Assembly (NCBI GenBank): GCA_029204225.1
Contig: CM055109.1
Span: 31,214,370 to 31,278,369, forward strand
DNA: 64,000 bases
DNA from: Diphasiastrum complanatum
Taxonomy: Eukaryota > Streptophyta > Lycopodiopsida > Lycopodiales > Lycopodiaceae
Direction of reading: 5' to 3'
Shown: positions 28,301 through 38,076 of the stretch, piece by piece
Position numbering within the stretch: position 1 is the stretch's first letter
How the letters are laid out: each line of letters starts with the position of its first letter
Translations under genes and position numbers: made by a program
Notes under the pieces: model-generated
What the model was told of the DNA's origin: nothing
Databases searched by the model: none
The model's input: only the letters and a program-made list of their open reading frames with translations

Positions 28301-31300
28301 TTTCTGACTGCTTCAACTTTTTCTTGTTTAAACCCTACAGTTGTGGGTGAGCGTGGCTGAAAACCGTACATCAGCATAAATGGGCTGTATCCCGTAGCTG
28401 AATGTTTGGTACTGTTGTAAGCAAACTCTAATATCGAGAGATACTCCTCCCAATTAGTCTGCCTCTTGCTGACGTATGCACGAAGCATATCCTCCAGCAC
28501 TTGATTTACCCTTTCTGTTTGATCGTCCGTCTGTGGATGGTCGGTGGTACTCATATTAAGTTTAGTATGGAGATGATGGAATACTGCCCTCCAAAAATTT
28601 CCAGTAAACTTACTGTCCCGGTCGCTGACTATGCCGGAAGGTAGACCGTACAATTTAAATAGCCCGTCTACAAACAACCTCGCTAACTCTGGAGCTCTAA
28701 CGGTTGTTTTGGTCGGAATAAAATGAGCCATTTTGGTCAGACGGTCAACTGTGACCCATATAGCGTCATTACCCTTTTGGGTTTTAGGCAGGCCTACTAT
28801 AAAATCCATGGAGATACTCTCCCATTTACCAGCTGGTATTTCTAAGGGATGCAACAACCCTCCTGCCTTTAAACGCTCTGCTTTATTTACTTGACATTTC
28901 TGGCAACTGGTTACATACTGGTGGACGTCCTTTTTCATACTGGGCCAGAAAAATTGCCTACGAAGAAGCTCATAGGTCTTCTGTATGCCTGGGTGTCCCG
29001 CGCTAGGATTGTCATGACATTCATATAGGACCTGCTGCCTATAATCCTCTGAATTGGGGACACATACTCTATCTCTATAGAGCAAGTACTCATCCTGAAT
29101 GGAATACTGTTTCCATTTGAATCCTTGAGTCAACTGACCCTCAACCACTGGGGTTTGCTTGGGTAATACAGGCTCAGAATCCTCAACGTCATCTGACGAC
29201 GTATACTCGGACTCATCATCATCCTCAACGGAAGCTACCGTATTCTTGGATGAACTAGCACTAGCCCCGGGAACTGGTTCTGGAGTCTGTAACTGTCTGT
29301 TCTGGACTGAGTTCCAGATAATAGAGAAGAATGCATCATGCTGGCATTTCCCTCTCAAGGACTCGAGTAACTCATTACGAATCTGAGTAAAACTCAGCTC
29401 GTTTATTATAGGCATTCTGCTAAGGGCATCTGCTACTGTATTGAATTTTCCACGCCTATATCTGATAGACATGTCAAACTCTTGCATCAACTCTGCCCAA
29501 CGAGCTTTCCGACCTCTAAGCTCAGGTTGATTGCAAAGGTATCTGAGACTCTCATGGTCTGTCAGGACCTCAAAGTTGGCACCATACAAATAATGCCTCC
29601 AAGTCTTAAGGGCATGGACTATAGAAAAGAGTTCCTTTTCATAGGCACTATACCTAGTCTGTGCTGGCTCGAGTTTTTTACTCTCGAACGCAACTGGTCG
29701 TCCACCCTGAGTTAGCACAGCACCTACTGCAAAGTCGCTAGCATCTATTTCGACCACAAATGACTGATTGGGGTCGACGACTTTTAAAACTGGTGCTGTA
29801 GCTAAGGCTGTTTTGAGAGCATCAAAGCTCTCCTGTTGTGCGGACTCCCAAATGAACTCCTTTCCCTTCCCCTTAAGGAGATTTGTCATAGGGACTGCTA
29901 TGTGGCAAATCTTCAGGAAAAACATCTTTAAACCATGTGGCAAATCTTCAGGAAAAACATCTTTAAATTTAGACAATAAAGTTTCTAATTTACTGATTTT
30001 CTGCTGAATAGAACTGGAAATAGAAACTTCAGGAATAAACTGAAAGTCACATAAGAATACCTGATGGTCTTCGTCTCCGATTAGCTGACAGAGCTCTGAA
30101 CTGCAGACCATAGGGCTGTTGGGAACATCATGCTCCCCATGCAACTGGATCTCTCGGCCTTTATACTGAAAGCTGAGGGTGTTCTCCTGATAGTTTCTGT
30201 GGAGGGAAGGTCCTAAATTGTAGAGCCAATCTCTCCCGAGAACAATGTCTGTTCGATCCAGGTGCATTATCTGAAAGTTTATTTGATCTTGGTACCCCTG
30301 AATACCAAGATTTAACTTACTTACCATAGTTTCCCATATTTTTTTATCTTCACCCTTAGCTAATGAAACTATGTACCTATGCTGACTAGGTACTTCTGGT
30401 AGTTTAAGCTTTTTAACCAGGGTGTGGTTGATGAAATTATGGGTTGCCCCATCATCAACCATGATTCTTACTGACTGGTTACCAACTTTCCCATGCATAC
30501 GTCTCGCTAGCATTGCAGAGGTCAGCTGGCAACAGTGTTCATGATCTTCATGATACACTTTGATCTCGGAAGCTGCCGAGTCACTGGGGAAACATACAGT
30601 CTGAACAAGATGAACTTGTTTTTTATCTTTCTTATCTTTTTTAGTGAAAGGCCCCTTGGGACACTGTCTGACTGTGTGTCCCTTGCCCATACACACAAAG
30701 CACAAACGTTCTTGTTTGGCTTTCTCAAAATCATCTGGTTTTAAGGGCTGTATGAGTGAAGGGCGTTTCTGAGGAGCTTCACCTTTAAATTTATCTTCTT
30801 TCTTTCTTTTTAAAAATTTCTTTTTAAATTGAAAGTCTTTCTGAGGAAGCTGCTCAGAAAGTGGTTGCTGTCTCGCTCTCTTTCTACCCACTGAATCATC
30901 ATAGATTTGAGCATATCTGAGAGCTTGCTCAAGGGTAGTAGGCGAGTTTCTCTGGACCTCTACTTTATATTCATCTTTGAGGCCACGGACAAATCCCCTG
31001 ATTTTCTGATAGTCATCCATATTTTTAATCTTTAAAATTGCTTCTCGATACTGCGAGATATATTGGATGAGGGATTTATCCATTACTGTTCTTTCCCAGG
31101 CTTCCCAGGCTCTATCCAGTTCATTTTCTGGTAGAAATTCTCTTAGGAAAGCTTCTTCAAAAGCTTTCCATGACCGGGGAGTCTGCCCAGTCTCCTGGAG
31201 ATTTAACCACCACTTATAGGCCATAGGCCCTAAAGAAAGACTGGCCTCAATTGCTTGCAAATGGTCAGGGGTCTGTTTAAGAGCATGAATGTTCTTCCAT

Positions 31301-34300
31301 TTGCTGAGGAAGGTTTGTAGAATATCTGCATTTCTATCCTTCTCTTCCCCATTAAAAGTAGGAGGCTTTAAATCTTTAAAAACATTGGGGTGAGACTTTA
31401 CTGAGAAGTGGAGGGAAGGCTTCCTTTCGCGGAGCTCAAAATCAAGTTTTTGAGTTCAGCGAACGAGTCGTCCACACTGGACTTGAAATTGGCTAATGCC
31501 AGCTTCAGTTCATCCACTTCTGTTACCAATTGGAGGAACTGCTCCTTGGTAACCAGTTCGTCGAGTTCTTCGGCGAACTGTTCCTGTTCTTCAACTTCCA
31601 TGGGTTCCTTCCCTTTTCTGTAAGCCAAGGCTTCTGTTTCAAGTTCGTCGAAGCCTCTCTCCTGGGGTTGATCAGGTCCCTGAGGAGTGGTCATCTTCGA
31701 AACTGAAAGAGAGCTACCTTAACTTCTGAAGGAAAAAAGTCTAAAAGACTAATTTACAACTGTACAAGGGAAAGGAAAGATCACTTAGCTGTTTCTGAGG
31801 ACTGTACTTCCAAAGAAAGAATGAAGAGGAACCCTTTCAGCTCTTTTCCCCAAAATTTCAGACCTGCTGTTCCGAAAAATGCCAGTTTGAAGCTTCAAAA
31901 CGGTGCTAAATTTCCCGGTTTTTTGATGATAGTAGCTCACTGGTCTGATAGGAATCCTCTTGCTCCAAATCTCTGACGTTGGGGCCCAAAAACTTGTTGA
32001 AAAACCAGATTTTCAGAAGTACTGGCAGCGCTGGCCCTGCTCCTCTTTTTTGGCTTCAAACTCGCTGAGAACCAGTAACTTTTTCCCTGGAAATCGGATG
32101 TAGGTCTCTGACTGTACAGCGATGGAGGTGCTGGCTTCTTCCTACTCTAATTTCGCTGGGAAAACTATAGAGAATCCTCTCAACTCAGTGGGAAACAGCT
32201 GTTTTTTCAGCGAGTTACCTACACTTGGAATCTGACTCCTTGCTACTGTGATTTCTCAGTGGAAATCAGAAGTTTGAAGGCTGCTCCTACAGCGATCCTC
32301 CTCCTCTATTCCTCTCTGAGAATCTGAGAAACACTTCCTATCTTCTGATAGCTTTCTCTACTACTGTCCTGAACTCCCTAGGATGGAGATGGCTCTGATA
32401 CCAGTGTAATAGATCCTAACACCACAGTAGGGCAAACACTAACTGATCCACCCAACCTTGCCTACTCCCTGATATAGAGTAAGCCCCTCCTAGCCCAGTG
32501 TGAGGACTGGTAGCATGCAACTGCCAAGTGTCGGCCACGTGGCACTGACGTGGTCGACTACACGTCGGGACCCAACTGGGGGCCCTATCCTGCTGACAGG
32601 GTCCCTAGGCTGTGTTAGGCCCGCCATGGCTATGGACCGTGCTGGGGCACACTACTCACACTGTCTTGCCCTGTTGGTCATGTACGCTGGACACGACCCT
32701 GACTGTGGTATCTGACCTATCTGTGTTCTCTAGGGTTCGGCACTGGTTACGAGCTCGTAACAATGCCAATGGAACAGTGGACAAGTACAAGGCAAGGTTG
32801 GTGGCGAAAGGCTATGCCCAGCAGGAAGGGCTAGACTATGATGATGCATTCGCACCTGTGGCTAAGATGACATCTATCAGGACCGTTTTGGCCATAGCCT
32901 CATATTTTGACTGGGATGTCCATCAAATGGATGTCAAGAGTGCTTTTCTTAATGGGCACCTACAGGAGGAGGTTTACATGGAACACTTGCAGGGGTTTGA
33001 GATAACAGGCAAGGAGAATCTGGTTTGCAGGCTTAGGAAAGCCTTGTATGGACTCAAACAGGCGCCAAGGGCTTGGTATAGCCGAATTGACGAGTACTTT
33101 GCAAGGCAAGGGTTTGAGAAGAGTAAGTCTGATTGCAATCTTTATGTCTTCAGAAAAGGAGAAGACTTTGTGGTTATTGTACTCTATGTGGATGATCTAC
33201 TCATCACGGGAAAGCAATAAGAAGCTTATTGCTTGTGTTAAGAAAAATCTTTCTAGTGAGTTTGAGATGAAAGATTTGGGTTTGCTACACTATTGCCTAG
33301 GAATTGAGGTTTGGAAAGGGAAGCGTTGTTTTTTTATCTCATAGGCAAAGTATGCACAGAAAATATTGAAGATGTTTAACATGCAAGAAAGCAAACCAAT
33401 TAGCACACCCATGGATGCAAGTAACAAGCCATCAAAAGATGATGGTCCAGTATTTGCAGATGAGACGCTCTATTGTCAATTGGTGGGCAGCCTGATTTAC
33501 CTTACTACCACCAGGCCAGATATTGCTTATGCAGTTGGGATTGCAAGTCAATTCATGAGTAAGCCTACCGAAGCACATTGGAAGGCAGCCAAGCGGATTC
33601 TACGATATGTGAGAGGACAATGACTTACGGGATTGGATACACAGATGATGGGGACCTTCAGCTGGAGGGTTATTCAGATTCTGATTGGGCAGGTGATAGA
33701 GACGATCGGAGATCGACGACAGGCTATTGTTTTGGCCTAGGTTCAGGGGCTATATCATGGTGCAGCAAACCTAGGGGCTATATCATGGTGCAGCAAGAAG
33801 CAGCCTACTATTGCTCTATCATCTACCGAAGCTGAGTACAAGGCGACTACGAGGTCCGCCTGTGAAGCCATTTGGTTACACCGTCTACTTGAGGACATGC
33901 AGATTGCCCAAGTAAGACCTACATTGTTACATTGATAACCAAAGTTGCATTCAGCTTGCGAGGAATCCAGTCTATCATGCACGGACAAAGCACATAGAGG
34001 TGGACCAGCATTTCATACGAGAGAAAGTGCACAGTGGGGAGATCGAGCTAGTTTATTCTGACACCAACGACCAGATAGCTGATATTTTTACTAAACCACT
34101 TAGTAAAGATAAGTTTGAAAAGTTCAGAACTTTGTTGGGTGTCAGTTTAAATAAAATTGCCATTAAGGAGGGGGTGTTGAAGAGTAATGCCTATTTTACC
34201 CCTTTTGGCTAAGCACTAGTTAAGTTGTAAGTTGTACATAACTCATGGGGCATGTTGTTAAATAAATACATGGGACCCCCCTTTTTGTCAGTAAAGTAAA

Positions 34301-37300
34301 TTAGTGCAAGTGGCCCACTTGGCCAAGTAGCTCACTCCTATGGTTGACACCTAGACTTTCTATGCATGTAAGTGAGGTGCTTGCCTCACAAGGGATTTGG
34401 AGGACCCACGCCCTCCTCTCTCTCTCTCTAGCAATTCCTTTCTTCTTCTAACTTTTGGTGTTGTGAGGTGCTTATGCAATTCTCCTTGTGTGTGATGTTT
34501 TCCATAGTCAAGTTTCTCAAGCTTTCATAGTTGATCTAGTATTGAAGTTAAGATACTCCATAGCTAGGTCTTGCAAATCATCACCTCCTTGGGTCCAGCA
34601 ACATCCCTAATGTGAGGAATAACCATATCTTTAATAGACAAGTTGATAATATGATCTTTTCTCCTCCACTTTAGATATTCTCACAACTCCCTGTTAGTAG
34701 TTGGAGGTATCACAACACCTGTGACAATGTCCCAATATTCTCGATCTTGGAGAATATTTTGCATTTTGAACTTCCAGATGCTAAAGTTTGTACCATCCAA
34801 CTTACTAGATTCCAGTAACACAGCATCATTTAATCTTGCCATTAGCAAACAATAATACTGATCCATAGCAACTTACTTCGATGATCCAATCTCCTCCTGG
34901 AAGATCCACGTTGTCCTGACTCCTCATAACTCCACATGCAAATGATGCTTCTTCAATAATCCGATTGCGCACCTACAAAAACAATCTCTCTCCCTCAAGT
35001 GGAATCTTGATAGCTTCCGAAATCAAGAAGCCTGCTCTGATACCATGTTGGAATTTGATGCTCAAATTCAACATAGGAGTGAAATAATCATATTAGCACT
35101 CACACACAAAAATCACAATTAGAATGAATGCAGGTGGGGTGCCAGCCCACCTTATATAGTTTCTCTAGTCCTTTTGCTAAAAACATAAAGCAAAAAGATG
35201 ATCACTATAGTTGCTCTTTATTTTGGATAAAGACCCTTGTTAATTTTCTAAGTTAAAAATCATGTTCTAATCTAGAACTAGTGTGCCCTCCTACATGCAA
35301 GACTAATGAACTTGACTTTAGGACTTTGACTTCAATATACTCCCACCTCTCTGATACTCAAGCCTCCAAGGTACCATGAGGGCTCCTATTCAGAGACCTC
35401 ATCCCAGTCATCACCAGAATATGAGACATAGTCGTCATCAGCGCATCTCTACGGCACTAGCTCCTCTGATTCCATCAAGTACCATATCAAAGCCTTTTTC
35501 AGCTGTCTTAGCTGAGAGTGCATGTACATCATTGGTTGCACAATTTCCTATCACTATATGTCTGATAGGGTTGATGTTTCACTTTCATATTAGCTTTTAA
35601 ACTCTAGTATTTTTGTTTGTTTACTATTTGGAGACATTCTTACACTTCCTTTGTTTGCTATGACACACTTGACATTACAGCTTTCTTTCTTTCTTTCATT
35701 CTTTCTCTCTCTCTCTCAATCTAAGAGAACTGATTGTGCATTGATCATTGAAGTGGGACCTTCAAGGCATTTCTCATTCATCCCTATGCACCTCTGCTTT
35801 GGTAGGAGACTAGCAACCTTGCTCTCTAAGGGTTTTACAGTTGTGCTATGAAAAAAGAACAATGAAGTGAAAAGAAATTCATCTATCTTGTTTACCACCA
35901 ATAAGTATATGTCTAGGATGATAGCCAACAAAACAAAGAAAATGTGCAATCTTCAACCCTCAGCCCAACCATAGTCTTAGACCATCTTGTGTATTATTAG
36001 TTGCAGATTGTGCATAAACGGTTGATTATAAACAGTGACATGACATATATAACACATTTAGTTTATTTACCAGTGATATAATATGTTGGTATAAGACAAA
36101 TGCTTCACATTCCGAAATGCAATGTTCCAATCACGTTTTGGAATTTGAATTAGAACCAAGTTTGCTTCAAAATATTTTTTCGTCATGCAAAGCATGCATT
36201 GAAGAGCATTGAACGACTGTTGTATACCTACATTGTATGGTTATGGGACCAGTATCCATGCGCTTGGAAGACCTTCTAACAGATATTTAAGTCCTGTTGG
36301 GAATTCTTCCACCAAGTCGTACCTTGTTGCGCATCATGCACATTGCAAGGTACTGTGTTCTTTAACACATATGTAACGAGCAATTACTGAAGCAAGCTTA
36401 AACCAAATTCCAAAGTGACAAAACTTGATCTTCGTAAGGTTTGATTTTCCTCTCTTGGTGGCACTCCTTCCTCAACAATTAAGATTTTTAACATGCAAGC
36501 TTTGGCCTTGATATCACTGAGAAGGCATGACAAGGAGTTACTAACTTGACATAAATGAGCTGCAGTAAATAAAAAGGTTTAGATATTTTCAGTTCTAACA
36601 TTCCAGAATGCTCTGCCCACAGAACGTCATTTTGATGCAACATATGTATACGATAAAAAAATTTGCAGAGATATTTAAATTCATTATTGCATATATACTT
36701 AGCAATACATGAGATGAGACTCATAATATAAATATTTGTGTGAAAACACACATTAAACATTGGGGCCAAAACCACGTTCCACCACAACTAGGATTTATAA
36801 ATAGATCAAATACTGCATATACTCCAACTCTCCAATATAAATATTACATGACATTTCCAACATAAATCCATTTAAGCAGACTATCAGCATAGTAGATTGT
36901 GGCACAAGAAATTAATTTTCTATTTTCCACAAGCCTCTAATGTCATTGTGATGCATTTTGAGGAACATTTGAAATCTAGTAAGAGAAACAAAAAACTCTT
37001 CAACAAAATAGGGCACTTATAATATCGATCATCACCTAAGGGTTTGACTTGGATACCTTGAAACATCACCACAGTTGCTTTCTTGATCAGATTTTTCAGC
37101 GTCAAAGGCTAATGCATTGAAACTAGCAGAGCTTCCAAATGATGGAGCTGAATGCATACTACAAACAAACATCATATCAACACCATATGTTAACCCTTTT
37201 ATCTTACCCTTACAACTCGATCTATATATATAGCCGCCACAAGCTTCCAACAAAAAGTATCATCGAAGTCTCTCATCCTCTCCCCAAAATATAGAAATAC

Positions 37301-38036
37301 TAACCACTTACAATATAACAAAATACAAATTAGATTGCTAAAGGAGTATCTTACCTTTGCCTTGAACGAGTTCTTCTAGGAGACTCTGACTCATCTTCAT
37401 TCGGAGAAACCTCGGTGCATGGATGAAAAGGAACATTCTCATTCTCAATACTAGCTTTAGGTACCTAGCACATCCTCAAGAACAAGCAAAAAAGTGAAGG
37501 ACAACATGGTGGTAATTTACAAAGAAACTATGAATATGGTTGATGTTTTGGAAGTGATACAAATGCAAACTACTGGATTTTAAAATATGATATCTATATA
37601 AACCATTATCTTTTATAATGACGACCTCGTGCTCAAAAATTAATAGGGTGCAATTTCTCCTTGAAAACTTCAAAATAAATAGTTTATACCTTCTCCATGA
37701 TAGAATTCATGCCCATGTCTAACTTTGCTTAAAAATAAGTCTATATATCATAATATAGTGCTCAATTCAAAAACTAGCACCTATATACCACTTCTCATTT
37801 TTCCTTCTATCAAGAGCAAATATGTATCCCAAGGTACAACCGCAAACAACACAAAAATACCAATTAACTTACATGGATAGAACGAACATGAAATGCAGGA
37901 TAATTTCCTGAAATTGCACCCTGCAACATCTTCTTGTGAGTGAGAACATACTCAACTCTCTCAGTGTTAACACCCCATGCATATCTGCAATACAAACCAT
38001 CACAGATCACAGTTACCATGAAACACTACATATATA

Positions 38037-38076
<40 letters not shown>

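Larger units (their letters stand above)
27382..32762 (-). mobile_element. Young Gypsy chromovirus E inserted in element D
   Basis: 5,381 bp with two 358-bp LTRs (27382-27739 and 32405-32762) that differ at one base by eye. The exact 5-bp target duplication ATGCC lies at 27377-27381 and 32763-32767. Primer site TGGTATCAGAGCC lies at about 32391-32403 (minus); purine tract at about 27740-27752. Coding order is gag, protease, RNase H, integrase, chromodomain. The RT core is absent. It is the youngest layer of the nest and sits in sense orientation to the kinase gene. Confidence 0.96.
23773..34583 (+). mobile_element. Copia retrotransposon D inserted in element B gag
   Basis: LTRs 23773-24179 (407 bp) and 34175-34583 (409 bp), both TGTTGAAGAG...ATCATCA. 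Primer site TGGTATCAGAGC at 24180-24191 and purine tract AAGGAGGGGG at 34165-34174. Near-identical target duplicates CCTCT (23768-23772) and CCTCC (34584-34588). LTR differences are about a dozen by eye. Without the nested Gypsy E, D is about 5.4 kb. It is antisense to the kinase gene. Coding parts carry a few stops and frameshifts. Confidence 0.95.
15256..35339 (-). mobile_element. Copia LTR retrotransposon B, outermost host of the nest
   Basis: The 3' LTR is 15256-15696 (TGATGG...TTAACA). The 5' LTR starts at 35046 (TGTTGG) and is truncated near 35,339. The primer binding site TGGTATCAGAGCAGG (35031-35045, minus) is intact. Its coding pieces lie at 15697-18340, 23371-23772 and 34584-34866. 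They are separated by Gypsy C and by Copia D, and the gag frame resumes across the D insertion. Same orientation as the kinase gene. It is the oldest and most decayed layer. Confidence 0.88.

Noticed and set aside
32612-33220. A 202-codon frame spanning the LTR of E and RT of Copia D
   Set aside because: It is an accidental fusion across the E/D junction. The RT part belongs to D and the LTR part is non-coding.
35340-35600. Open 74-codon frame rich in His/Ser next to the truncated LTR of B
   Set aside because: No recognisable domain, and the composition looks like chance in an intron.
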